Source: Mucilaginibacter cryoferens
GTDB lineage: Bacteria; Bacteroidota; Bacteroidia; Sphingobacteriales; Sphingobacteriaceae
Assembly: GCF_014205845.1 (NCBI RefSeq)
Contig: NZ_JACHCR010000013.1
Span: forward strand, 107,876 to 171,875
Direction: 5' to 3'
DNA length: 64,000 bases
A program made the translations under genes and the position numbers. A model generated the notes under the pieces. The model saw only the letters and a program-made list of their open reading frames with translations. It was not told the DNA's origin and ran no database searches. Of this stretch, positions 10,735-24,585 are shown in pieces; positions within the stretch are counted from its first letter, which is position 1; each line of letters starts with the position of its first letter.

Positions 10735-11955
10735 TTAAAAGTTCACTACAGACCAATAGGCCTTTTTGCGTTCCCGGTTTTCGTCAAACAGTAAGGGATA
10801 GGCTTTAATAACCGCGCGGGGCGTGTTCAAGCCTGCGGCTGCTCCGCCCATTAGTCCTCCGCCTCTCCCGTCCAGCCAGCTGCTTCTGTCAGATACATTC
10901 CAAAATGTAACACTAGTTATAAACTTTTTATACTGCCGAAAAATGTCGAACGCCATTTTGTATTGCGCTATTTGTTTAGCTTCCAACTCGGGCGTATAAC
11001 CCGGGTCAGGTGTTGGCAGGGTTGTGGCCGCCGGCGGCGTTGTTCCGGGCACAGGCGCTGGCCGTGGCAAGCGTATAGTGATATCCAATTCAGTAAATTG
11101 TACCTTTAAACCTAACGAGGTTACTTCATCCAAAGCTTTACGTAATTCGTCGGACGATGGGTCATTCAACTTCCAATGCGCCTGCATGCCCACCCCATCG
11201 ATAGGTACGTGGTCCTCAATCAACTTTTTCAACAATTTATATATCTTTTCTCTCTTTACCGGGTGTTCGCTATTATAATCATTATAGTATAGCTTGGCCT
11301 GCGGATCGGCTTCATGTGCATATCTAAAGGCAGCCTCTATAAAATCGGGGCCATTGCATATGTTGTACCAATTGCTTTTACGATATATCTGCGTTGTGTC
11401 GTCGCTATCATCAATTGCCTCGTTAACCACATCCCAGGCATAAATTTTACCCTTATACCTTCCTGCAACAGCAAAAACATGATCTTTTAAACGCTGTAAC
11501 AGTAATTCTTTAGTAACCGGCTTGCCGTCGGCCCCTTTAAACATCCATGCTGCTTCCTGATTATGCCAACATAAGTTGTGCCCTCGTATTTTAATATGAT
11601 GGCTCACTGCAAAATCAACAATTTTGTCGGCATTTTTCCAATTATAAATATCTTCCGACGGATGTATCGGGCCCATCTTCATATCGTTCTCGGGCGTTAT
11701 ACTATTAAATTCGTTAACTATTAATGCAGAATCGGGACCATGCAAAGAAGCCATACTAACCGCTACACCAATTGGGAAATAGTTTTTATAATAATCTTTT
11801 AAACCCTTATTTGGATGACCGGCTTTTGTACCTGCCTCGAGTGATGACGCTATCTGATGTTTCGGTGTACATTGAACAAATGATAAAATAATAAATGCAA
11901 TTGCCGGGAGCAGTAAACCGCGGTCTTTTTTTTTATTGACGGTTGAAAAATTCAT
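10735..11955 (-). CDS. GH10 endo-beta-1,4-xylanase, predicted lipoprotein
   Basis: GH10 motifs are clear: NSITPENDMKM, RGHNLCWHNQ, then the acid/base in AWDVVNEA (Glu179) and the nucleophile in FTELDI (Glu289). The C-terminal VTFWNVSDRSSWL is also standard. A signal sequence ends in SFVQC (Cys29), so it is probably lipid-anchored at the cell surface or periplasm. Between the nucleophile strand and the last helices there is a Pro/Thr-rich insert (about residues 294-318, with APVPGTTPPAATTLPTP) that looks like a flexible loop. The enzyme cuts the xylan backbone. It lies 66 bp upstream of GH95 in the same direction. Confidence 0.95.
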   Translation of the reverse strand: MNFSTVNKKKDRGLLLPAIAFIILSFVQCTPKHQIASSLEAGTKAGHPNKGLKDYYKNYFPIGVAVSMASLHGPDSALIVNEFNSITPENDMKMGPIHPSEDIYNWKNADKIVDFAVSHHIKIRGHNLCWHNQEAAWMFKGADGKPVTKELLLQRLKDHVFAVAGRYKGKIYAWDVVNEAIDDSDDTTQIYRKSNWYNICNGPDFIEAAFRYAHEADPQAKLYYNDYNSEHPVKREKIYKLLKKLIEDHVPIDGVGMQAHWKLNDPSSDELRKALDEVTSLGLKVQFTELDITIRLPRPAPVPGTTPPAATTLPTPDPGYTPELEAKQIAQYKMAFDIFRQYKKFITSVTFWNVSDRSSWLDGRGGGLMGGAAAGLNTPRAVIKAYPLLFDENRERKKAYWSVVNF

Positions 11956-12020
11956 AGATCATTAATGTTTTTATTGGTAATGCGTATCCTTGTTGCCAAA
12001 CGCCGTTCATTTTTAACTAT

Positions 12021-16169
<4,149 letters not shown>

Positions 16170-16237
16170 ACTCACGTTGTGGTTTAATAGAGATTTTTGT
16201 CTTACTATTTTTTTCATTGGTTAATAAAAAAGCCATC

Positions 16238-18199
16238 TTATTTACCAGAAAACTGGATGCTTTTAACAAAGATGCTTTGTGGAACACCGGCAGGATACCG
16301 CACAAAAACGTCATGTTGCCCGGTAACATTTTTAAGGTGTTTGCTGAATGTTTTATAAATACCGTTGCCTGTGGCGTTTAACGGTATTGTGGCTATCAAT
16401 TTACCGTTTCGAAGATCATCAAGCCATATTTGAAGTGTGCCTTTGCGTTTTGATGAGGCAACTATCTGTACAGACGATGGCGACTGGCGCCCGATTTCTA
16501 CACCAGAGATCATAAACCATCCGCCATACGGGGATGTATTGGTTACCGCCTTCCACTTCCCTTTATTTACAGTTGCTGTGCCATAGTAATTACGATAGCC
16601 TGCTGCAGGCAATGGCGAGGCCCCGTCTTTACAAATAAAACAATCGAAGTCGGCCGGCTTTCCTTCTGCAAATAAACCTACGCTTGTCCCTACCCACGAA
16701 TTAAAATTTGGTTGGGCTTCATCAAGTTTAACCGCGTTAATTGGCTTGCCTAAAGAAATCCATGCTTTTCCATCGCCACTAAAATATCCTGTTAGGTCGT
16801 GGCCGTACCTTTCCAGTTTCAGCCAAACCACGTTGCCGAAGATGTTCGGTGCGCTCCTACTCGCGGTATCCATGGTGAAAACAATTTTCTTACCGTTATT
16901 GTAACCGCTGTAAAGCCTCACCACTACTGTCTGGTTTCCGGTAGTAAGGTAAATACCAGCCTTGGCCCCGTCATTTGTTGCACTCAAGTCAACCTTTGTA
17001 ACTGCGGAATAATAGTGGTCTGTTTCTTTTTGAACAAGGTGGGTTCGGGCAGAATCGGGCGTAAGCCTTATCCACCCCTTCCGGCTGGTAAGTGAGTAAG
17101 AGGCAGAAGCTTTTTTGGTAAGAAAATGCCAGTTCATGCTTAATTCACCGCCGTCAAAATAATCTGTTTTTACACTCGTCCATGAAATACCAGACCGTGG
17201 CAGGTTCGGTTTTAGGACAGGTGTGGTGACTGGTGCCATCCCCCATGGCCTGTCGCCCTCCCAAGTCACCGGGTATAGAGACGTTTGGCGTCCGGTACCT
17301 GACCAATCGTCGCCATTATACTTCTCATAGCTTTGTCCTATAGTCCACCAGGTGCCATCGGCTAATTGAACGGGAGCTGAAATGTGGTTAGGACGACGGA
17401 AACCTACCTTACCATCAGTAACAGGTTTAAAAAAATCACCCAGCCTTTCCCATTTTGTCGAATCGCCCGTCAATGCTCTTCCTCTTAAAACATATTGTCC
17501 GCCTGTAACATCCCCTGCCGGAAAGTAATAATAATAGCCGTTACGTTTACACATTACCGGACCCTCTGCCCAGCTATACTGTAATCTGGCGTTTACCCAG
17601 TCGAGATTTATCACATGATCTGTCAATTGCCCATCCCTGCCCAAGGCTTGCAAACGATTAACTTTTTGGCCGTTTTTTATCACCATGTAAGGTTTTCCAT
17701 CATCATCCACAAAAATTGAATTGTCATAACCAAGATCACCTGTTTCAGCATTAGACTTTACTTGTACTGGAGCAGACCATGGCCCTTTAGGGGAACTTGC
17801 CTTACAGAACCACTGCCCTCCGGCCGAAAAATATATCCAGTAAGAACCATAAAAATAGGTTATAGCACCCTGCCAGATACCGGTTGAAGGCCGGTTATTA
17901 ACCCAGGCGGCCTTTGATGATGGCAGCACTCTGCTGATTACTTCCCAATGAACAAGATCTTTGGAGTGATAAACGGGCAGATAAGGGTTAAAATGAAAGG
18001 AAGACCCACAGTGATAAAAATCAGCCCCCACTTTAAGCAAGGTGGGGTCTGGGTGATCGCCAGGTAACACGGGGTTCACATAGGTGTTAACTGTTTGATA
18101 GAACAAAGAGGAGTCTGGTATTTTTTCCTGACCATTTACAAATAGAACGGCGAGCATGAATAGGATTATAAGGCCCGTAAACCGGGTGAGTTTATTCAT
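16238..18199 (-). CDS. GH43 beta-xylosidase/arabinofuranosidase with C-terminal beta-sandwich and CBM6-like domain
   Basis: The 653-residue protein has a signal peptide (to about VNGQ). The five-bladed GH43 propeller shows the three acidic residues in GDHPDP (base, about Asp51), GYDNSIFVDDDGKPYM (Asp) and SWAEGPVM (acid Glu). Residues of about 355-545 form a concanavalin-like xylosidase C2 domain (DYFDGGELSMNWHFL, AGIYLTTGNQTVVVRL). The last 110 residues resemble a CBM6 (YRNYYGTATVNKGKWKAV, GVEIGRQSPSSVQIVASS). It is the first gene of the minus-strand block that starts in the promoter region shared with the regulator. Confidence 0.92.
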   Translation of the reverse strand: MNKLTRFTGLIILFMLAVLFVNGQEKIPDSSLFYQTVNTYVNPVLPGDHPDPTLLKVGADFYHCGSSFHFNPYLPVYHSKDLVHWEVISRVLPSSKAAWVNNRPSTGIWQGAITYFYGSYWIYFSAGGQWFCKASSPKGPWSAPVQVKSNAETGDLGYDNSIFVDDDGKPYMVIKNGQKVNRLQALGRDGQLTDHVINLDWVNARLQYSWAEGPVMCKRNGYYYYFPAGDVTGGQYVLRGRALTGDSTKWERLGDFFKPVTDGKVGFRRPNHISAPVQLADGTWWTIGQSYEKYNGDDWSGTGRQTSLYPVTWEGDRPWGMAPVTTPVLKPNLPRSGISWTSVKTDYFDGGELSMNWHFLTKKASASYSLTSRKGWIRLTPDSARTHLVQKETDHYYSAVTKVDLSATNDGAKAGIYLTTGNQTVVVRLYSGYNNGKKIVFTMDTASRSAPNIFGNVVWLKLERYGHDLTGYFSGDGKAWISLGKPINAVKLDEAQPNFNSWVGTSVGLFAEGKPADFDCFICKDGASPLPAAGYRNYYGTATVNKGKWKAVTNTSPYGGWFMISGVEIGRQSPSSVQIVASSKRKGTLQIWLDDLRNGKLIATIPLNATGNGIYKTFSKHLKNVTGQHDVFVRYPAGVPQSIFVKSIQFSGK

Positions 18200-18858
18200 A
18201 ATATTTAGATGTTAGCTTTTTTGATATTTCACTTATTCGATAGCGTAAAGAGGTTAATAGCAACCGGCATAAATTCACCTATTGGTTAAATGCACTTGAT
18301 GCTTATTATTGATCTTATGAATTAAAAAGAGCAACAATGATGAAACCCTCAATTGTTCAATCATTGTTGACCAAAAGTATTTTGAAAACAGAACTTGAGG
18401 TGCCACAAATGTTGAAGAAATCAACACTTTGGTTGAAATAAGCAGCTTTTGGCCATAAGATGTCCTGATTAGGCAATCAATTTATATAGCGTAAATAAAT
18501 TATTAAATTAAGCTACCCTTTTCCAATACCGCCGGTGACCTTGTTATGTTACCGACATCTATCAATTATGATAAGGTTGCCCGGTGCCCCTCGCTATAAA
18601 ATAAGTTCCCCGCTATCATTAATAGCTAAGGTCATCAGAAATATGTACCAGTTTTTACGAACTACCTCAGCAGATGAAGATATTTTTTATTCACGCAATC
18701 GATTGTTTTTTATGGATTTATAGTTTAGATTTACGTTGTACGATTTTCACTAAATGCTTGAAGTTGTACCATTATAAACCACACGTTTTCGAAAATGTAT
18801 TTATCAGTACGCTCATCGGCCGTTAAAGCCGGGTGGCTGTACAATTAAAAAAAAAGCA
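18200..18858. promoter_or_regulatory. Divergent control region between GH43 and the hybrid two-component regulator
   Basis: This 659-bp stretch has no convincing gene. It separates the divergently transcribed GH43 gene (minus) and the HTCS gene (plus). It holds a perfect 10-bp inverted repeat (CAACAATGAT at 18332-18341 and ATCATTGTTG at 18360-18369, 18-bp spacer). A second smaller one (TGTTGA/TCAACA, 18410-18426) lies about 40 bp further. These are candidate binding sites for the regulator's AraC output domain; this assignment is inference. A short open frame at 18535-18723 has no recognisable features. Confidence 0.55.
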
Positions 18859-21800
18859 ATGGCACCTGGCATATTACATCTACCACTATCATTTAAGCGA
18901 ACCACGGTTAACCGGCTGTTTTTAATTGTACTAACGGTATCGCTTGTTACCACTATTCAATGTCGCGGGCAGGCTATACGGTTTACTGTGATGACATCGC
19001 ACGACGGTTTGCTCTCGAATACGGTTAATGCAATAATAAAGGACCGTTACGGATTTTTATGGTTTGCAACCGCCGATGGGCTTGACAGATTTGACGGTCT
19101 GGAACATAAACCATACCGCTTTGATCCCTTAGACAAATCAGGTTATCGCTCCAAAGAAGTGACAAGCATGTATGAGGATCAGACAGGGCAGTTGTGGGTA
19201 GCTACAATGGGGGGCGGATTGTATTACCTCGATCGTTCCCATGATCGATTTCAGACCTACCCAGAGAGTTCTGCCTATAAACATCTTGCAAACAGTTATA
19301 TAAAATCTATTTACGGAGACGCTCATGGCCGTATCTGGATTGGTATGATGGGAGGCCTGTGCGTACTTGACCCTAAAACAAAAAAAGAAATATTTTACGC
19401 GGCCAACGAACATAAACCCGGGCAGCTTCATTCGGATATCATATTATCTATCTTCCGGGATAGCCAGGGGCGAATGTGGATTGGTACGGATAAAGGCCTC
19501 TATCTTTATGATGAAGGATCAAACAGCTTCGTTGCCTTTCGACATGAAAACAATGACCCCTCAAGTATCCCAGGCGAGGGAATAAATACCATAGCCGAAT
19601 GCCAGCACAAGTTATGGATAGGAACTAGTAATGGACTAAGTTGTTTATCGCCGGATTTAAAAACATTTAGAAATTTCAAATACAGTCCCAGTGACGATAG
19701 TACACTTAGCGGCAACCTTATTTATAGCATAGCTGCAAACGGTAATAAAATTTGGGTAGGTACCGAAGGCGGCTTGGATATTTTAGATCCGCTATCTGGA
19801 AAGGTAAAGCGCTACAATCATGACGACCGTGATAAATTTAGCATAAGCAGCAAATCTATCCGCTGCATTTATAATGATCCCGATGGGATTTATTGGCTTG
19901 GCACCTATCAGGGAGGTGTAGATAAATACGACAAAAATCTTACCTTATTTAATTCAAAGCAAAATAATGCCTATGACCCCGCCGGGCTAAGCGCAGCTTT
20001 CGTTTCATCGTTCGCTGAGAACAAAGACGGCGATCTGTTTGTTGGCACAGATGGCGGAGGCTTAAATCTTTTTCATATTAAGACCGGTTTGTTCAGCCAT
20101 ATTGCTATAAAATCCAAAACTAGAAGTAATTCTGCTGGTCTTCCGATATTAAGCATGATGCTCGACCGCAACCAACAGCTTTGGATCGGCACTTTTCAGG
20201 ATGGCCTGTTTATTTACAATACAAAAACAGGCGACTATCAACAGTTAAATGCGGGAAAGGATAATGCGCATATAAACCACAACGAAATTTTTTGTTTAAA
20301 GGAAAGCAGCAAGGGAAAGATATGGATAGGGACCAATGGCGGCGGAGTTAATGTGTTTGACCCAGATAAAAAAACCTTTTTTAAATACGTATCAGCTCCT
20401 GCTTCTGCCGGGGAAAAACTGTTGCCTGTTAATGGTTTTATCAGAGCTATTGAGGAAGATCGTGAGGGAAATATATGGATTGGCACTTATGGCAGTGGAA
20501 TAGCAGTATTAAACCCCACAACTCAAAAGTTTCGGGTATTTAATAATAAGAATACCGGGATGGCAATTGACAGAACCTTTTCGCTGTTGCAGGATCATAA
20601 TGGCAACATGTGGATTGGCACTGCCGGAGATGGGTTATATTGCTTTGATTCCAGGCAAAAAAAAATCATCAATTACTCCGCATCAGACGAACTGCCAGAT
20701 GGCGTAGTGCACAAACTGCTGGAGGACTACAGTGGTAACATATGGTTAAGTACCGATAAAGGAATATGTACGCTTAACGCTGCGTCAAAAAAGTTCACTC
20801 ATTATAATGCCTGCAATGGCTTGCAAAACGATGCGTTTATCGATGGATCGGGCATACGGTCAACTAAAGGGCTCCTTTTTTTCGGCGGAGCCAAGGGCTT
20901 TAATTATATTGACCCGCAGCAGGAGGTAAAACATAACAATAATGCCCCCCCGGTATTTTTAACCACCCTTAAAGTAAATAATAACATTGTATTATCCGGT
21001 AGCCACTCGCCACTTAAACAAGATATTTCGGTAGCAAAGCAGATTGACCTGGATTATAAGGAAAACTTTTCAATCAGTTATTCTGCAATTAATTTCACAC
21101 TTCCCCAGCAAAACAGATACGCCTACATTCTTAAATCGTTCAATAAAAGCTGGAATTATGTAGGTTCGGCTACTACGGCGTATTATACCAATTTAGATCC
21201 GGGCGAGTACCTGTTTGTAGTTAGGGCTTGCAACAACGATGGAATATGGAATAACACAGGAGCACAAATTCGCATCGTAATTCATCCACCAATATGGATG
21301 ACCTGGTACGCCTACTTGCTATATGTGCTGATGGCTTCGGGCGCACTTCTACTCATCCGTTATAGGGGTATAAAAAAACTAAAAGGAAAACTGGCGCTGG
21401 AGCAGGAAAGAAGAGAAGCAGAACGACTACATGAACTTGATATGCTGAAGATTAAATTTCTTACTAACCTAAGTCATGAGTTTCGTACGCCAATCTCACT
21501 GATCATGGCACCTGCAGATAAGCTATTGGCAGAACATAAGGATGAGCAAACCACAGGCCAATTGGCAGTTATACGACGAAATGCGCGGCGCCTGTTGAAT
21601 TTGGTAAACCAGCTTTTAGATTTCCGTAAATTAGAAGAGCAAGAACTAAAGCTTAGCCTGGCGGAGGGTGAAATAATTTCATTCATAAGTGACGTTGTAG
21701 ATTCTTTTCATGACCTGTCAGAATCGCGAAGTATCACCTTCAATTTTAAAGCGCCGCAGGAAAAAATGTTTGTACGCTTTGATCACGACAAAGTGGAACG

Positions 21801-23007
21801 TATTTTATTTAACCTGCTCTCCAACGCCTTTAAATTTACATTACCGGGGGGCACCGTATCTGTTTATATTACGCAACATCCCACATCCCAAACAGATAAA
21901 ACGATATTGGAATTTAAAATAAGTGACACCGGCATTGGTATCGAACCGGATAGAAAAGATTTAATATTTAAACGGTTTTACCAGGCAGAGGATACGAATA
22001 TTGGAAACATAAACCCGGGAAGTGGAATTGGTTTGTCAATAACGAAAGAGTTTGTTGAAATGCATGGTGGCAGCATTGTTGTTAAAAGTGAATTAGGAAA
22101 AGGGTCAGATTTCAGCGTATTAATCCCTCTTGAAGTTTTTGCCGATCAGTCAATTGAAGTTCAGCCGCCGGTAAAAACAGATATTAAAGAAAAAGATCCT
22201 CGTACAAAAAGAAATATAGCCCAGGCAATTACAGACATGCCGTTATTGCTTATTGTGGAAGATAATGATGAGTTTCGCTACTACATTAAGGATAATTTAA
22301 TGACACAATATAAAATTGTTGAAGCTTCAAATGGTGCAGAAGGTTGGGATAAGGCGTTATCATGCCATCCTGATTTGATCATTAGCGATATAACCATGCC
22401 ATTTATGAATGGCATTACGCTGAGCAGGAAAATAAAAGCCGATAAACGTACCAGCCACATTCCATTTATAATGCTTACTGCATGCACGCGCGAAGATGAG
22501 CAGTTAAGAGGGCTTGAATCGGGGGCGAACGATTACCTGACCAAACCCTTTAATTTTGAAATTTTAAATGTCAAAATTAAAAATCTATTACAACTCAACA
22601 CGATGCTTAAAAACACCTATAAAAGGCAATTGACGGTCATCCACCCCGACATAGAGGTTGAATCGAGCAAGGAAAAGTTTTTAAACAGGGTGATCAATTA
22701 CATAGATAATAATTTAAATAATCCAAAGTTTTCTGTTGTAGATCTCAGCGAACATTTGGCAATGAGCCGCGGAGCGCTTTACACAAAAATATTTGACCTC
22801 ACCGGTCTTCCTCCTGTTGAATTTATCCGCTCATACAAACTCGACCGGGCGGCAATATTGCTTCTGAAGAGTGATCTCACAGTAACACAAATTGCCTATG
22901 AAGCAGGTTTTGCTACACCTCATTATTTTTCAAGGTCGTTTAGAGAGAAGTTTAATATGCTTCCATCAGATTATAGAAAGGTAGAGAATAACAGTGTAAT
23001 GGTATAG
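18859..23007 (+). CDS. Hybrid two-component system regulator (HTCS) of the xylan locus
   Basis: The 1382-residue protein combines a whole signalling pathway. After a signal/membrane segment there are about 14 Reg_prop propeller repeats (for example GRIWIGMMGGL, GNMWIGTAGDGL), then a Y_Y_Y domain. One membrane helix follows (about residues 814-836). The HisKA box is LSHEFRTP (His about 873). HATPase motifs include LFNLLSNAFKFT and DTGIGI. The receiver domain has the phospho-Asp in ISDITMPFMNG (about Asp1177). Two AraC helix-turn-helix segments end the protein (about 1280-1378). Fourteen repeats make two seven-bladed propellers, as in known HTCSs that sense oligosaccharides in the periplasm. 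It lies between the two hydrolase blocks and probably activates them on xylan signals. Confidence 0.95.
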   Translation: MAPGILHLPLSFKRTTVNRLFLIVLTVSLVTTIQCRGQAIRFTVMTSHDGLLSNTVNAIIKDRYGFLWFATADGLDRFDGLEHKPYRFDPLDKSGYRSKEVTSMYEDQTGQLWVATMGGGLYYLDRSHDRFQTYPESSAYKHLANSYIKSIYGDAHGRIWIGMMGGLCVLDPKTKKEIFYAANEHKPGQLHSDIILSIFRDSQGRMWIGTDKGLYLYDEGSNSFVAFRHENNDPSSIPGEGINTIAECQHKLWIGTSNGLSCLSPDLKTFRNFKYSPSDDSTLSGNLIYSIAANGNKIWVGTEGGLDILDPLSGKVKRYNHDDRDKFSISSKSIRCIYNDPDGIYWLGTYQGGVDKYDKNLTLFNSKQNNAYDPAGLSAAFVSSFAENKDGDLFVGTDGGGLNLFHIKTGLFSHIAIKSKTRSNSAGLPILSMMLDRNQQLWIGTFQDGLFIYNTKTGDYQQLNAGKDNAHINHNEIFCLKESSKGKIWIGTNGGGVNVFDPDKKTFFKYVSAPASAGEKLLPVNGFIRAIEEDREGNIWIGTYGSGIAVLNPTTQKFRVFNNKNTGMAIDRTFSLLQDHNGNMWIGTAGDGLYCFDSRQKKIINYSASDELPDGVVHKLLEDYSGNIWLSTDKGICTLNAASKKFTHYNACNGLQNDAFIDGSGIRSTKGLLFFGGAKGFNYIDPQQEVKHNNNAPPVFLTTLKVNNNIVLSGSHSPLKQDISVAKQIDLDYKENFSISYSAINFTLPQQNRYAYILKSFNKSWNYVGSATTAYYTNLDPGEYLFVVRACNNDGIWNNTGAQIRIVIHPPIWMTWYAYLLYVLMASGALLLIRYRGIKKLKGKLALEQERREAERLHELDMLKIKFLTNLSHEFRTPISLIMAPADKLLAEHKDEQTTGQLAVIRRNARRLLNLVNQLLDFRKLEEQELKLSLAEGEIISFISDVVDSFHDLSESRSITFNFKAPQEKMFVRFDHDKVERILFNLLSNAFKFTLPGGTVSVYITQHPTSQTDKTILEFKISDTGIGIEPDRKDLIFKRFYQAEDTNIGNINPGSGIGLSITKEFVEMHGGSIVVKSELGKGSDFSVLIPLEVFADQSIEVQPPVKTDIKEKDPRTKRNIAQAITDMPLLLIVEDNDEFRYYIKDNLMTQYKIVEASNGAEGWDKALSCHPDLIISDITMPFMNGITLSRKIKADKRTSHIPFIMLTACTREDEQLRGLESGANDYLTKPFNFEILNVKIKNLLQLNTMLKNTYKRQLTVIHPDIEVESSKEKFLNRVINYIDNNLNNPKFSVVDLSEHLAMSRGALYTKIFDLTGLPPVEFIRSYKLDRAAILLLKSDLTVTQIAYEAGFATPHYFSRSFREKFNMLPSDYRKVENNSVMV

Positions 23008-23113
23008 AAAGGAGGCTTTATACCTCCCAACTACAGCCCGTACACACATTGGCCTACAAAGGAAGATTTAAAGGGGGCTTTTTGCGGAAGTTATTTCGAC
23101 AAATTGGCTTAGC

Positions 23114-24454
23114 TTATTCGAAGCTTATCCAGTCAACTTCTACATGGCCGCTGCCTTTTAATTGTACAACAAGGTTTCTGACACCGCCAGGCATAAATAA
23201 AACTGATTTTTTAACAACGCTCCAGTTATTTCCTTTGGGTATAACAAGTTTTGCTATAACCTTGCCCGGTTTACCTTCAGTACTTATTAATAGAGTTCCT
23301 CCGGTTGCCGAACTAGCGTTCACGCTAATATGCCCTGCTGGTTTTTTGCCAAAAAGCACACTGTTATATTTTATCCATGAGTTGGTTTTATCGAAAACAG
23401 TTTTCCAACCCTTGAATTTGTTTAGCGTATCAAGAAACTTCACCCCTATTCCATCCGCGCTTTTAGCACTAAACCTGTCTATCTGTATTTTTTTTGAAGA
23501 GGCAGTTACGCCAACGCCACGTAATGTGGGGATAACCTTACGAATAGTGCCATCTTCGTTAAAAAACAAACTATCGGCCCGTACCGCCCGGTTTTTATCA
23601 AAGGTTGGCGATAAGTCGTCATTATGATAAAATAAGTACCATTGATTTTTAAATTCGATAATTGATTGATGGTTTGTCCAGCAGCCCGAAGCTGACTCGT
23701 CCATAAGCACGCCGGCATATTTAAAAGGCCCGAGGGGGTTATCTGACATGGCATATTCAAGCCGTTCTATTTTATCAGCCACATGCGGATAGGTCATGTA
23801 GTAAATACCTTTTCGTTCAAATAAATAAGGCCCCTCTTTTAAGCCCTTGTCCGGGAAACCTTCAAGCTTTACCGGCTCTGATGCCAGCTCAAGCATGTTT
23901 GCTTTAAGTTTAGCGCCATACAGGTTTCCTTGCGCCCAATAAATATATGCCTGTCCGTCTTTATCAATTTGTACATTCGGATCTATACCATGAATCCCGG
24001 CTATGGGTAACGGCTGAGGAACGAAGGGGCCATAAGGTTTATCGGCTATTGCAACACCAACTGAAAACCCTTTAGGGCCACCGGATTTTGCTGGGGCAGG
24101 GAAATAAAAATAATATTTTCCCGCCCGCTCGATACAGTCAGGTGCCCACATGCTATATGCTGCAGAGTCGGCCCATGGTACCGTATTTTGACTTACAATT
24201 ACGCCGTGATCGGTCCAATCGGTTAGGTTGGGCGATGAGAACACGTGATAATCCTGCATACAAAACCATCCAGCTCTGCCATGCCCTGGTGTCGCCGGGA
24301 TATCGTGCGAGGGATAAAGGTATACCTTTCCATTAAAAACACGGACGGAGGGATCAGCGGTAAACTGATTTTGTATAAGCGGGTTTTGTGCCATTAAACA
24401 ATTGAACCATAAGATTGACACAATTAGCGCTAAGTATTTTTTTAAATTTTTCAT
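23114..24454 (-). CDS. GH43 arabinofuranosidase/xylosidase with C-terminal CBM6-like domain
   Basis: I chose ATG 24454, which gives MKNLKKYLAL...CLMAQ as signal peptide; upstream residues in the open frame are not protein-like. GH43 acidic residues lie in FTADPSVRV (base, about Asp34), GIDPNVQIDKDGQAYIYW (Asp) and LKEGPYLFER (acid Glu). The last 120 residues form a beta-sandwich typical of CBM6 (GGTLLISTEGKPGKVIAKLV, GVRNLVVQLKGSGHVEVDWI). It is the last gene of the second minus-strand block and ends about 100 bp from the convergent HTCS gene. Confidence 0.92.
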   Translation of the reverse strand: MKNLKKYLALIVSILWFNCLMAQNPLIQNQFTADPSVRVFNGKVYLYPSHDIPATPGHGRAGWFCMQDYHVFSSPNLTDWTDHGVIVSQNTVPWADSAAYSMWAPDCIERAGKYYFYFPAPAKSGGPKGFSVGVAIADKPYGPFVPQPLPIAGIHGIDPNVQIDKDGQAYIYWAQGNLYGAKLKANMLELASEPVKLEGFPDKGLKEGPYLFERKGIYYMTYPHVADKIERLEYAMSDNPLGPFKYAGVLMDESASGCWTNHQSIIEFKNQWYLFYHNDDLSPTFDKNRAVRADSLFFNEDGTIRKVIPTLRGVGVTASSKKIQIDRFSAKSADGIGVKFLDTLNKFKGWKTVFDKTNSWIKYNSVLFGKKPAGHISVNASSATGGTLLISTEGKPGKVIAKLVIPKGNNWSVVKKSVLFMPGGVRNLVVQLKGSGHVEVDWISFE

Positions 24455-24585
24455 CGTCTGCAAGGTAAAGCGATTACCAATTTCAGAATAGCACTGATTC
24501 ATGCAATTGCAACACTGATGTTTATAATCAGATAAAAATGACATTTTACCTTGTACGAAACGAATGCTTGCTTTAAACAACTAGA

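Noticed and set aside
18535..18723. 62-codon open frame in the regulator promoter region
   Set aside because: Begins with unlikely codons and no ribosome site; no protein-like pattern. Treated as non-coding.
23049..23627. 192-codon plus-strand open frame antisense to GH43
   Set aside because: It lies opposite a clear GH43 gene and its translation has no domain, signal or family features.
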